DNA of 64,000 nucleotides from CAZMGY01 sp964565945 [NCBI: uncultured bacterium] (lineage in GTDB: Bacteria > GCA-001730085): NCBI GenBank assembly GCA_964565945.1, contig CAZMGY010000015.1, positions 1 to 64,000 on the forward strand, read 5' to 3'. A program made the position numbers and the translations under genes. The notes beneath the pieces were generated by a model. It made no database searches. It was not told the DNA's origin and worked only from the letters and a program-made list of their open reading frames with translations. This document shows positions 17,443-25,347 of the stretch, piece after piece; positions within the stretch are counted from its first letter, which is position 1, and every line of letters starts with the position of its first letter.

Positions 17443-18508
17443 ATGTCACAGTGACCCAGCAGATAACCCTCAATTGCGCTTCTTCCTCAGAAAGAAACGT
17501 TTTGTGGACCACAGCTTCGGTGCGAAGCAATGTTGTTGTACGATCCGCTGTTTGTAACGTTGAGATAATTTTATAAAAAGATGTGCGAAAAGACAAATGT
17601 TTCTCCAGAGCTTTGAGCGCTTCTTGGCTCAATGTGAGTTGTCCAGTGTCTTCTAGTTCTTTAAGATGAACGATAGGTCTCTCTTCGCGTAAAGAAAGGA
17701 GTGTTTGAATTTCGCTTGACGAAAAACCTAAGAAAGGAAGAACAATGTTGAGGACTTCTTCGGGGGCCGTGTTGATATTAATAATGGATTTGGTCTTTAA
17801 ATATTTTTGTGAGAGATTGATTAATTTTTCGTTTTGAGTCGAAGCGATATCATCAAGCTCAAAAGTTTGGCGAAATGAGCTTTGATTTTTTTCGATATCA
17901 CTATTGCGCTGCTCGTTCAATAAATCAGATAAAGATGCAGTGACTTTTTGGATATCTTCTTGAGAGACATTTTTGTAGGCTAAAAAGCGTGCAATTTGCT
18001 TGGGTTTAGAAAGATTTAAACTCGGATCTCCATATGTGGTTAGGTAACGACTCCATGCTTTGGTTCTATATTGAGGATCTATTTCGGAAAGGTGACTCAC
18101 AAACATATCTTGGTTATGGATTTTTTGGATAGAAGAGAGTGTTTTGCCATTGATATCAGGGATACGTTCAATCCATTCTGAGGGATGAACATTGACGTTA
18201 ATCAGGCTACCAACATCTTCAATGGTGAGAGTATTGATCAGTTGCTGATTTTGATAAATGATCGTATCTTCTGGGTCCCTTTCTGAGGGGTGATCGTAAA
18301 GGTTGGTATCTTGTTTGATTTTGGCCATTGTGAGTAAAAGGCCATTTTTGACATATTGCTTATAGATAAGCGTTTGTTTGAGCTGTTGAAGAGATTTTCG
18401 ATTGGTGCGAAAATGAAAGGACAAGGTGGTGCCCATAATCATGAGTGCGATAACTGCCCATAAAACAAAAATAAGAGTGAACCCGTGAGGCTTAGATAAT
18501 TTGATCAT
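17435..18508 (-). CDS. gspK: Type II secretion minor pseudopilin GspK
   Basis: GspK caps the pseudopilus tip. I start at ATG 18508 with GAGG 7 nt upstream (357 aa). The prepilin site is PHG^FTLIFVLWAVIALMIMGT. It lacks the usual Glu at mature position 5, as is characteristic of GspK. The large globular domain contains helix-hairpin-helix-like text typical of the family (NINTAPEEVLNIVLPFLGFSSSEIQTLL), which marks the T2SSK/saposin-like part. It overlaps gspJ by 17 bp. Confidence 0.88.
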   Translation of the reverse strand: MIKLSKPHGFTLIFVLWAVIALMIMGTTLSFHFRTNRKSLQQLKQTLIYKQYVKNGLLLTMAKIKQDTNLYDHPSERDPEDTIIYQNQQLINTLTIEDVGSLINVNVHPSEWIERIPDINGKTLSSIQKIHNQDMFVSHLSEIDPQYRTKAWSRYLTTYGDPSLNLSKPKQIARFLAYKNVSQEDIQKVTASLSDLLNEQRNSDIEKNQSSFRQTFELDDIASTQNEKLINLSQKYLKTKSIININTAPEEVLNIVLPFLGFSSSEIQTLLSLREERPIVHLKELEDTGQLTLSQEALKALEKHLSFRTSFYKIISTLQTADRTTTLLRTEAVVHKTFLSEEEAQLRVICWVTVTYD

Positions 18509-19049
18509 AGAGAACCTCAAAAATAAGATATTGGGTTTGTTCAAAATGTTTGTGATTAAAGCTTAGGCGAACAAAACGTGGCCAGCGTTGCTTATAGGTC
18601 CATGTGCGCAACCAGGTTTGTGTATTGGGGTCAAAATAATCGACGTGAGCTTGTTGGACCTTTGTGAGCGTGTGTGTAAGCAGGGGTGAGGCTTCGGGCA
18701 AAGCGGGCTTAACCATCACTTCGATGGTTTTCCTGCCATTAAGAATCGCTATGAGGATATGTCTTTTGAAAAGGCCTTGGTTATTTTCTTGGATGCTTGT
18801 GAAGGTCAGTCGATCACTCTGCCCATAGAAAGCACTGCGTGGGTCAAGGTCGGAATAGTATAAGCTTTCGAGGTTGTTTTTTAACAGAGAGTGGAAGAAA
18901 AGTGTTGCTGTGATGAACTCTGTTCTTTCCGATGTTTTTCGGTAAGTGGCAAGAGCAATTGAAAAAAAACCGACCACGGCTGTGATCAATAGCGCACTGA
19001 TCGTAAAAGTGACAATCACTTCGATAAGAGTGACGCCTCGTTGATTCAT
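18492..19049 (-). CDS. gspJ: Type II secretion minor pseudopilin GspJ
   Basis: A 185-aa protein with a very short leader and prepilin site QRG^VTLIEVIVTFTISALL, including Glu5. The rest forms the C-terminal beta-domain with LDPRSAFYGQSDRLTFTS and a WLRTWTYKQRWPRFVRLSF stretch that resembles the GspJ substrate-facing end. The start overlaps the gspI stop as ATGA. It should form the tip complex with GspI and GspK. Confidence 0.85.
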   Translation of the reverse strand: MNQRGVTLIEVIVTFTISALLITAVVGFFSIALATYRKTSERTEFITATLFFHSLLKNNLESLYYSDLDPRSAFYGQSDRLTFTSIQENNQGLFKRHILIAILNGRKTIEVMVKPALPEASPLLTHTLTKVQQAHVDYFDPNTQTWLRTWTYKQRWPRFVRLSFNHKHFEQTQYLIFEVLYDQII

Positions 19050-19378
19050 GTTGCTTGCTTTCCCTTGGGGTAAAAAACATTAACGACCATAAGGCCTTCA
19101 TCATTGGAATCAATGGAATACTTTATAAAATTTCCGTAGTGATGAATCGTGTTGATTTTTTTTGCAAAGGTATCTGTGTTTTCGGAAGAAGGTACAGAGG
19201 CTTCGGTTAAAAAGTAATTTTGAAAACGAATGAGCTTAAACAGGTAGGCTTGATTCTTTCGAATGCTTTGAGCATACATTGTGTAAAGCTGAAGTAGCAT
19301 TGTAAGAGCAACGACGGCAATGGTTAAGGCAACAAGGACTTCGACAAGTGTGAATCCTTTATGTGTTTTGAGGGGCAT
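19046..19378 (-). CDS. gspI: Type II secretion minor pseudopilin GspI
   Basis: Starting at ATG 19378, with GGGAG 7 nt upstream, the protein is 110 aa. Prepilin site: HKG^FTLVEVLVALTIAVVALTML. The downstream domain is small and basic (VNVFYPKGKQ). Its size and place between gspH and gspJ fit GspI, which nucleates the pseudopilus tip. Confidence 0.82.
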   Translation of the reverse strand: MPLKTHKGFTLVEVLVALTIAVVALTMLLQLYTMYAQSIRKNQAYLFKLIRFQNYFLTEASVPSSENTDTFAKKINTIHHYGNFIKYSIDSNDEGLMVVNVFYPKGKQAT

Positions 19379-19838
19379 AGACGACTCCCTGTTGCGCATC
19401 GATGGTTAGAAGACAAGGTGTGTTTTTATGTAGAAGATAGAGCGTAATCGGGTAAAATGTTCCATCGCTGTGAATATCTAGGGAAAAAATATCGGTTTGA
19501 TCATCTGTTTGTTCGAGGTTCCTTTGCAGAAATGAGGGAATGGTTAAAGGCTCGCCAATATCTCCTTTGAGAGCATACCATTCATTAATGTGTGATTTTT
19601 CGATAATGACTTTTGAGAATTCGAAGTCAAATGTGATGCGGTAGGCCTGATGATACTGCAGCGCCGCATATTTGGCATAGTTGATGAGTTGTTCGGTTTG
19701 TTTGAGAAAACTTCTGAACCTATGTTTGTCTTGAGAGCGTCCCACTTGTGGAATAACGATCAATAGCAAGAAAGAAACAAGTGTGATGGTAACAATGAGT
19801 TCGATGAGTGTAAAACCCGAGAGTCTCCCTTTAGGCAT
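19359..19838 (-). CDS. gspH: Type II secretion pseudopilin GspH
   Basis: Starts at ATG 19838 (159 aa), overlapping the gspG stop by 8 bp. Prepilin site: LSG^FTLIELIVTITLVSFLLLIVIP. The GspH domain follows, with RSFLKQTEQLINYAKYAALQ and RITFDFEFSKVII. It should link the major pseudopilin filament to the I-J-K tip. The ribosome site is weak, which suggests dependence on gspG translation. Confidence 0.83.
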   Translation of the reverse strand: MPKGRLSGFTLIELIVTITLVSFLLLIVIPQVGRSQDKHRFRSFLKQTEQLINYAKYAALQYHQAYRITFDFEFSKVIIEKSHINEWYALKGDIGEPLTIPSFLQRNLEQTDDQTDIFSLDIHSDGTFYPITLYLLHKNTPCLLTIDAQQGVVYAPQNT

Positions 19839-20280
19839 CTTTGAGAGATTTCCAACTGACAATATCCGTGTCAATTTGAGTGCCTCCAGCTAAACCATCG
19901 CGACCATAACTGAGGATGTCGTAGGATTTAGGATTTTCTTGTCCTGGTGAACGATAAACATAAGGGGTATTCCAAGGATCTAGAGGAACCTTTTTCTTGA
20001 GGTAGGGGCCGTCCCATGACTTAGGTTTAGGGTCGAGGACAGGTGGGGTGCGCAAAATTTCCAGGCCTTGTTCAGTGGTAGGATAACGATCGTTGTCAAG
20101 ATAATAGTTATCTAAAGATGCCGCAAAAATTTCAATTTGAGTTTGAGCGGCTATTTGCTTGGCTTTAGCAATGCGACCCACAATTTGCGGATAAGCGATG
20201 GCTCCAATAATAGAGATGATAACAATGACCACCATAAGTTCAACCAGTGTGAAACCTTTAGAACTTATGCCTTGTGCCAT
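19831..20280 (-). CDS. gspG: Type II secretion major pseudopilin GspG
   Basis: The 149-aa major pseudopilin starts at ATG 20280 with GGGGA 8 nt upstream. Prepilin site: SKG^FTLVELMVVIVIISIIGAIAYPQIVGR. The classic GspG domain follows, with DNYYLDNDRYPTTEQGLE, PYLKKKVPLDPWNTPYVYRSPG and the calcium-loop end SYGRDGLAGGTQIDTDIVSW. It is the first gene of the gspG-M run. Confidence 0.95.
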   Translation of the reverse strand: MAQGISSKGFTLVELMVVIVIISIIGAIAYPQIVGRIAKAKQIAAQTQIEIFAASLDNYYLDNDRYPTTEQGLEILRTPPVLDPKPKSWDGPYLKKKVPLDPWNTPYVYRSPGQENPKSYDILSYGRDGLAGGTQIDTDIVSWKSLKDA

Positions 20281-20377
20281 TGTTTTAATCCCCTTACACG
20301 CCTTAGCTAGCGAACAATTCATGGACTCTGCTGACCAGGCCACAGGATCCATAACTACAGAGTCTCAAGCCTGATTC

Positions 20378-20386
20378 ATTGTAGCA
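20378..20386 (-). promoter_or_regulatory. gspG: Extended -10 promoter candidate for gspG
   Basis: Minus strand TGCTACAAT, an extended -10 (TGn-TACAAT), about 98 nt before the gspG ATG. No good -35 at 17 nt. The same TGCTACAATGARTCA string occurs on the plus strand at the SemiSWEET start. Confidence 0.4.
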
Positions 20387-20568
20387 CAAAATAAAAACGG
20401 CTTTCTAAGTCTTTTCTAAAATTAGAACTTTCAAATCCCCTTTCACTCCCATAATACTCGCTCAAAATAAGCAACTCCACATTTATACGACCTACCACGA
20501 CCCCAAATGCTCCCAAAGTCGCCAAATATTGGAACTGCTCCAACACAACAAAGTAGCAATATCCAATT

Positions 20569-20597
20569 AGTATAGAATCTCTCAAAACATTTGTCAG
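20569..20597 (-). promoter_or_regulatory. gspG: Distal promoter candidate for gspG operon
   Basis: Minus strand CTGACA (20597-20592), 17-nt spacer, TATACT (20574-20569). It would give a leader of about 280 nt upstream of gspG. Confidence 0.45.
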
Positions 20598-20624
20598 TCG
20601 AACAGCATCTGACTAAAAAGCTTA

Positions 20625-20633
20625 TGCTACAAT
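20625..20633 (+). promoter_or_regulatory. Extended -10 directly at the SemiSWEET start
   Basis: TGCTACAAT ends 6 nt before the ATG at 20640, so a transcript starting from it would be leaderless or nearly so. There is no matching -35 at 17 nt. Confidence 0.35.
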
Positions 20634-20639
20634 GAGTCA

Positions 20640-20897
20640 ATGAATGAGAAACGTATTATTTCTTTAGGCTACGTAGCAGCTTTAATGACAACACTAATGT
20701 TTGGATCTTATGTTGATCAAATACGCCTAAACATCAGTAGCATTAAAGGCTCCTCGCTGTTGCCCCTACTAACGATGGTTAGCACCGCCTTATGGATCGC
20801 CTATGCGTTGTTTAAATCAAAAAAAGATTGGCCCATTGCTATTTGCAACGTTGTGGGATTTGTTTTGGGACTTGCTACTTTTTTAACAAGCCTATAA
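20640..20897 (+). CDS. SemiSWEET family sugar transporter
   Basis: An 85-aa protein with three membrane helices and the PQ-loop/MtN3 layout of bacterial SemiSWEETs. It has ISLGYVAALMTTLMFGSYVDQIRLN, then LLPLLTMVSTALWIAYALFKSKKDWPIAICNVVGFVLGLATFL, where LWIAYAL and the N-VGFVLG helix are typical. These proteins work as homodimers and move sugars by facilitated diffusion. The usual Pro-Gln of the first helix reads SYVDQ here, so it is a divergent member. It is followed after 27 nt by an amidotransferase gene, so cotranscription is likely. Confidence 0.75.
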   Translation: MNEKRIISLGYVAALMTTLMFGSYVDQIRLNISSIKGSSLLPLLTMVSTALWIAYALFKSKKDWPIAICNVVGFVLGLATFLTSL

Positions 20898-20924
20898 ACC
20901 TAATCGACAAATACGGAGTTCTTT

Positions 20925-21638
20925 GTGACAAGACACCAGATTCATTACTTACAACATGTTCCTTTTGAAGGCCTTGGTGCCATGCAAACATACTTTGACA
21001 GACATCAGATGCCCACCACTTCGACAAAGTTATATGATTCCAATGGTTTAAAGAAATTTCCATCTCTCAATGAATTTGATGTATTGGTTATTATGGGTGG
21101 CCCTATGAGTGTTCATGATGAATCTCTTCACTCTTGGTTAAAGCAAGAAAAACAATTTATACAATCATGCTTACATGCAAATAAACCAATCTTAGGCATT
21201 TGCTTAGGGGCCCAACTATTAGCTCAAGCCTTAGAAGCGCAAGTATCTAAAAATCTCTATCGAGAAATAGGCTGGTGGCCTTCACAAACAAGCAGAAATA
21301 TTAAAAAAACTGCTTTTGCAAAAGTATGGCCTAAAAAATTCCTAGCTTTTCACTGGCATGGAGAAACATTTTCTATACCTAAAGATGCTGAACATTTAGT
21401 GGAATCTCCAGCTTGCCTTCATCAAGGGTTCAGCCGTTTCAACCGTCAAATTGGCTTACAGTTTCACCTAGAGACGACCCTAGAATCGGCCCAACTGCTT
21501 GTGGAACATTGTTCGGATGAACTCGACAATTCCACTTATGTTCAAAGCATCGAAAAGATCTTACAATCATCTCATCATTTTGATGAACTCAACCTTTTTT
21601 TGTTTAAACTTTTAGACGAATGGCTTAAAAATATTTAA
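20925..21638 (+). CDS. Type 1 glutamine amidotransferase (GuaA-like GATase)
   Basis: A 237-aa stand-alone class I amidotransferase. It has VIMGGPMSVHDE, the nucleophile elbow KPILGICLGAQLLAQAL (Cys near residue 92) and the His-Glu pair in IGLQFHLETT. Stand-alone relatives of this type hydrolyse glutamine or act on gamma-glutamyl compounds; the substrate here cannot be told. The start is GTG with GGAG 7 nt upstream. It lies between SemiSWEET and a nitrobindin-like gene on the plus strand. Confidence 0.85.
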   Translation: MTRHQIHYLQHVPFEGLGAMQTYFDRHQMPTTSTKLYDSNGLKKFPSLNEFDVLVIMGGPMSVHDESLHSWLKQEKQFIQSCLHANKPILGICLGAQLLAQALEAQVSKNLYREIGWWPSQTSRNIKKTAFAKVWPKKFLAFHWHGETFSIPKDAEHLVESPACLHQGFSRFNRQIGLQFHLETTLESAQLLVEHCSDELDNSTYVQSIEKILQSSHHFDELNLFLFKLLDEWLKNI

Positions 21639-21673
21639 CTAATCCCGCATAAACACATAGGAGAAACAATACA

Positions 21674-22252
21674 ATGCAACACTGTATAATCAATGGTCTT
21701 CATTACGGTCCCCTGGCCAAGCTTGTCGGCTCTTGGTATGGCAATAAAGGCCTTGATGTCTCCCCAGAACCCCAAGAGCACAAAAAAACTGACTTTCATG
21801 AAAACCTTACATTTGAAGCCATCGGCTGCGTCACCAACGCCAAACAACAAACGCTGGCAGCACTCCGATACCACCAGGTTGTTATAAAAAATGTGGACAA
21901 CTGTGTGTTTCATAACGAAACAGGTTACTGGATGTGGGATTCGGATAGCCACACCATCATGCAATCCTTAACCATTCCACGTGGAGTCTGTGTTTTAGCT
22001 GGAGGGCATGTCGCTGAATCTTACCTCAAGCATAACACCGTTTCCTTAGAAGTGATCGCCAAAGATGGATCCACCGACTGGGGTATTTTGCAATCTCCCT
22101 TTATGCAAAACAATGCCAAAACCATTCAATTCACACATAGCATAAACGTGTCCGACACAGAACTTACCTATTCGGAAACTATGTTGATTGATATTTATGG
22201 GAAATCATTTGAACATAAAGACGGAAATACATTACATAAAACCAATATGTAA
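21674..22252 (+). CDS. Nitrobindin/FABP-like heme-binding beta-barrel protein
   Basis: A 192-aa protein of the heme-binding beta-barrel (THAP4 C-terminal/nitrobindin, formerly FABP-like) type. Family-like text: GPLAKLVGSWYGNKGLDVSP, LTFEAIGCVTNAKQQ, LAALRYHQVV, FHNETGYWMWD and QSLTIPRGVCVLAGG. Members bind ferric heme and react with NO or peroxynitrite. Whether the proximal histidine is kept cannot be told without alignment. AGGAGA lies about 12 nt upstream of the ATG. Confidence 0.75.
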   Translation: MQHCIINGLHYGPLAKLVGSWYGNKGLDVSPEPQEHKKTDFHENLTFEAIGCVTNAKQQTLAALRYHQVVIKNVDNCVFHNETGYWMWDSDSHTIMQSLTIPRGVCVLAGGHVAESYLKHNTVSLEVIAKDGSTDWGILQSPFMQNNAKTIQFTHSINVSDTELTYSETMLIDIYGKSFEHKDGNTLHKTNM

Positions 22253-22270
22253 GTTAGAATATATTTACTG

Positions 22271-22299
22271 TTGACAAAAAAGCAGTGCTTGATTACACT
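22271..22299 (+). promoter_or_regulatory. Sigma70 promoter of the SIR2-TPR gene
   Basis: TTGACA (22271-22276), 17-nt spacer, TACACT (22294-22299), about 60 nt before the ATG. Consensus -35 and optimal spacing indicate a dedicated promoter. Confidence 0.7.
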
Positions 22300-22310
22300 T
22301 AGCAAAGTGT
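22295..22310 (+). promoter_or_regulatory. Palindrome over the -10/start site of the SIR2-TPR promoter
   Basis: ACACTT-AGCA-AAGTGT, a perfect 6-bp inverted repeat overlapping the -10 and the expected start point. It may be an operator. CCATTTTTTT follows, so it could instead be a weak terminator for the upstream genes. Confidence 0.4.
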
Positions 22311-22358
22311 CCATTTTTTTAAGAAAATTACAACAAAAACTTTAATGGCGACAACAAC

Positions 22359-24194
22359 ATGAATGAAGTGCAAAAACTTAAAGAGGAAGAATTAATATCA
22401 CGTATATCTAATGTCGACAATAATGTGCGTTTTAGTTTTTTTTTTGGTGCAGGTGCTTCGCTTCGTTCGGCTATTCCATTAGCGCAAAGCCTCTGCGAAA
22501 CTTGGATAAAGGAAATAGAGAAAGGCCCCTCCCCGAAGGCCGTCAAAGAAGAGTGGAAAAAGAACCCCTCTTCACTTTCTGTGTTTTATAGTGACATTTT
22601 TGAAACACGTTTTCGTGCAAACTTAGATTTAGGTGACAAATTTTTGCAGGAGCATATGGATAAGGCTAGCTCCAGTATTGGTTATTTGTTTTTAGCAGAG
22701 ATTTTAGCCCAAACTAAAAATAAAGTTGTAATAACCACCAATTTTGACACCCTGAGTGAAGATGCTTTATTTTATTTAAAAAATAAAAAACCCTTAGTGA
22801 TTGGCCATCCGTCACTAGCTGAACATTTAAAAACCACCGACTTAGATCGCCCAGTGATTATTAAACTACATCATGACTTTTTATTAAAACCTAAAAGTTT
22901 TGAGGAAGAGACAAAGAAATTAGCCCCAGAGTTTAAAGCAAAACTTGACCTTATTTTAGAAGCGACGCACTTAATCGTATTGGGATATAGTGGCAATGAT
23001 AACAGCGTTATGGATTACCTTAAAAACAACAAAAAAAGAAAACCTATTTATTGGTGTCGCCTTGCTAAAGATGCGTTATCAAAAAAAGTAGAGGAAACAT
23101 TAATAGAAAAAGACTTTATTGTAGAAATTAAAGATTTTGACCGTTTTATGTTGCTATTACGTGGAAAGTTTCCTGGGATTAAATCTTTAATTGATACAGA
23201 TAATCCTTCTGAAAGCCTTTTAATAACAGATGTAAACAATAAGGTTGAAAAATGTCTAAACCAATTAGAGAGATTATTCCAATCTAGTAATGAAAAAGAA
23301 GAACCTTCTTGGTCACAAGAAGAGAAGGACTCCATTAAAAAGCAAATACCCCCTTGGGGGATTTACGAATCACGGGTGAATGAAACAGAAAACAATGACA
23401 ACAAAAATGCAATCTATTTGGAGGGCTTGAACATATACCGTAAGAACCCCAAATTTCTTAACAATTATGCAAGATTTTTAGAAAATATTCGCAACAATTA
23501 TGACGAGGCAGAGAAATATTACAAAGAAGCCTTAGCCTTAGACTTAGACTTAGATCCGAATCATGCACTCATAACTTTCAATTATGCAGGATTTTTAGAA
23601 AATATTCGCAAAGATTATGACGAGGCAGAGAAATATTACAAAAAAGCCTTAGAAGTAATGCCCCATCACGCAACAATTAATCACAATTATGCAGAATTTT
23701 TAAAAAATATTCGCAACGATTATGACGAAGCAGAGAGATATTTCAAAAAAGCCTTAGAATTAGAGCCAAATAATGCACTCATGAATTCCAATTATGCAGG
23801 ATTTTTAGGAGGTATTCGCACCAATTGTGACGAAGCAGAGAAATATTTCAAAAAAGCCTTAAAATTAGGGCCAAATAAGGCACTCATAAATTCCCATTAT
23901 GCAGGATTTTTAGTACGTATTCGCAAAGATTATGACGAGGCAGAGAAATGTTTCCAAAAAGCCTTAAAATTAGAGCCAAATAATGCACTCATAACTTTCA
24001 ATTATGCAGAATTTTTAAAAAATATTTGCAACGATTATGCCAAGGCAGAGAAATATTTCCAAAAAGCCTTAAAATTAGAGCCAAATAATACACTCATGAA
24101 TTCCAATTATGCAAGATTTTTAGAAAATATTAGCAAAGATTATGCCAAGGCAGAGAAATATTTCAAAAAATCCTTAGAATTAGAGTCAAATTAA
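22359..24194 (+). CDS. SIR2-domain NADase-like protein with C-terminal TPR array
   Basis: A 611-aa fusion. Residues 1-270 form a SIR2_2-type domain: FFFGAGAS (28-34, nucleotide loop), ITTNFD (125-130), IKLHHD (168-173, containing the candidate catalytic His) and VLGYSGND (207-214). Residues 368-611 hold seven TPR-like units of 35 aa (the first 39) with near-identical text (NYAGFLENIRKDYDEAEKYYKKALEL). In defence systems such as Thoeris, DSR and SIR2-pAgo, this kind of SIR2 domain destroys NAD+ on phage sensing. Here the TPR array would be the sensor, which is inference. The gene is clearly more AT-rich than its neighbours, has its own promoter, and lacks an obvious ribosome site. It ends 10 bp before purK. 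Confidence 0.85.
   Translation: MNEVQKLKEEELISRISNVDNNVRFSFFFGAGASLRSAIPLAQSLCETWIKEIEKGPSPKAVKEEWKKNPSSLSVFYSDIFETRFRANLDLGDKFLQEHMDKASSSIGYLFLAEILAQTKNKVVITTNFDTLSEDALFYLKNKKPLVIGHPSLAEHLKTTDLDRPVIIKLHHDFLLKPKSFEEETKKLAPEFKAKLDLILEATHLIVLGYSGNDNSVMDYLKNNKKRKPIYWCRLAKDALSKKVEETLIEKDFIVEIKDFDRFMLLLRGKFPGIKSLIDTDNPSESLLITDVNNKVEKCLNQLERLFQSSNEKEEPSWSQEEKDSIKKQIPPWGIYESRVNETENNDNKNAIYLEGLNIYRKNPKFLNNYARFLENIRNNYDEAEKYYKEALALDLDLDPNHALITFNYAGFLENIRKDYDEAEKYYKKALEVMPHHATINHNYAEFLKNIRNDYDEAERYFKKALELEPNNALMNSNYAGFLGGIRTNCDEAEKYFKKALKLGPNKALINSHYAGFLVRIRKDYDEAEKCFQKALKLEPNNALITFNYAEFLKNICNDYAKAEKYFQKALKLEPNNTLMNSNYARFLENISKDYAKAEKYFKKSLELESN
23461..24191 (+). repeat. 105-bp tandem repeats encoding TPR units
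   Basis: Seven tandem units inside the SIR2-TPR gene; all internal units are 105 bp and the first is 117 bp. Recurrent strings include aattatgca-ggatttttag, attcgcaaagattatgac, gaggcagagaaatat and gccttagaattagagcc. Identity is high at the DNA level, including silent sites, which points to recent amplification or gene conversion. Confidence 0.85.
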
Positions 24195-24204
24195 AATTAT
24201 TAGA

Positions 24205-25347
24205 ATGAAACAAATAAAATTAAATAAACTTAAAATAGGAATAATCGGAGGAGGCCAACTGGGTCGTATGCTCGCGCTTAAAGCCAAAGAGTGGAATGTG
24301 AGCGCCTCTATTATGGCTCCCTCAAACTCGGCTTCTGCGCGCGCCGTCTGTGACCATTTTGAGCAAGGTTCCATTTATTCCCAAGAAGCTATTCTAAGCT
24401 TTGCCCAAGACCTCAACCACATCACCATCGAGTCCGACCATGTGAATGTGCAAGCCCTTGAATTGTTAGAACAACAAGGAAAGATTGTCATTCCATCGAG
24501 CCAAACGCTCAGAGTGATTCAAGACAAGGGCCAGCAAAGACAATTTTATGCTGATCACAAGTTGCCATCCCCACGTTTTGAATGTTTCGCTTCGCCTCAA
24601 GAACTCGCACAATCTCAATGGAACGCACCCTTTATTGTCAAAACGCGCACCGCGGGTTACGATGGCAAGGGTGTTTTTATCATCCATGATCAAAACACTA
24701 TCGCTCAATTGCCCAACATCCCCATTGTGGCCGAAGAATCTATTGATATCGTAAAAGAGTTCTCCATTATTGTTGTGCGCAATCAAGCAGGCGACATCGC
24801 CACGTATCCCGTTAGCGAATTAGCTGTTCATCCCGACACATTTATGCTTGACTACATGGTATCTCCAGCTAATATCGAAGACTCCATTGCAAACAAAGCC
24901 CAAACGATAGCTCGAGATTTAGCCACCAGTTTAAAGGTTGTAGGTTTGCTTGCAATCGAACTGTTTTTAGATCGTAACGATCAGCTATGGATCAATGAAT
25001 CTTCAGCACGCCCCCATAATAGCGGGCATTACACCATTGAAGGAGCAGTTACTTCGCAATATGAACAACATTTGCGCGCCATTTTTGATTTGCCTTTAGG
25101 CGACTGTCGTTCCACAGGTATTTCTGGAATGATTAACCTTTTAGGAGCCCCTGATGCCCAAGGGCAACCTCTGTATTGCGGTCTTGAAGATTGCCTAGAA
25201 TATCCCGATGTTCATGTTCATATCTATGGCAAGGCAGAGGTTTCACCGCATCGCAAGATGGGGCATATCACGGTGTTAAGAGATTCTTACATGCAATTAC
25301 AAGAAACTATTCAAACCCTTAAAAAGAAAGTGAGCGTGCAATCATGA
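24205..25347 (+). CDS. purK: N5-carboxyaminoimidazole ribonucleotide synthase
   Basis: PurK is the ATP-grasp enzyme that joins bicarbonate to AIR to give N5-CAIR. The 380-aa protein has IGIIGGGQLGRMLALKAKEW, the ATP-grasp loop FIVKTRTAGYDGKGVF, VAEESIDIVKEFSIIV, and INESSARPHNSGHYTIEGAVTSQYEQHLRAI, all family hallmarks. It overlaps purE by 4 bp (ATGA). It is a plus-strand gene apart from the purB-C-S set on the minus strand at 60-63 kb. Confidence 0.96.
   Translation: MKQIKLNKLKIGIIGGGQLGRMLALKAKEWNVSASIMAPSNSASARAVCDHFEQGSIYSQEAILSFAQDLNHITIESDHVNVQALELLEQQGKIVIPSSQTLRVIQDKGQQRQFYADHKLPSPRFECFASPQELAQSQWNAPFIVKTRTAGYDGKGVFIIHDQNTIAQLPNIPIVAEESIDIVKEFSIIVVRNQAGDIATYPVSELAVHPDTFMLDYMVSPANIEDSIANKAQTIARDLATSLKVVGLLAIELFLDRNDQLWINESSARPHNSGHYTIEGAVTSQYEQHLRAIFDLPLGDCRSTGISGMINLLGAPDAQGQPLYCGLEDCLEYPDVHVHIYGKAEVSPHRKMGHITVLRDSYMQLQETIQTLKKKVSVQS

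Larger units (their letters stand above)
20281..20639. other. 359-bp divergent intergenic region, gspG / SemiSWEET
   Basis: No convincing gene; ORFs here overlap promoter elements and have odd composition. It contains two minus-strand promoter candidates for gspG, one plus-strand candidate next to the SemiSWEET start, and a 7-bp inverted repeat GACTCTG/CAGAGTC (20324-20330 and 20358-20364) that would form a hairpin in the gspG leader. Confidence 0.5.

Noticed and set aside
20376-20640. Two minus-strand ORFs of 65-69 codons between gspG and SemiSWEET
   Set aside because: They overlap promoter elements, have high Cys/Phe/Tyr content, mutually exclusive frames, and no ribosome sites.
23461-24191. 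CRISPR-like array
   Set aside because: The regular repeats are contiguous 105-bp coding units in one open frame with no unique spacers.
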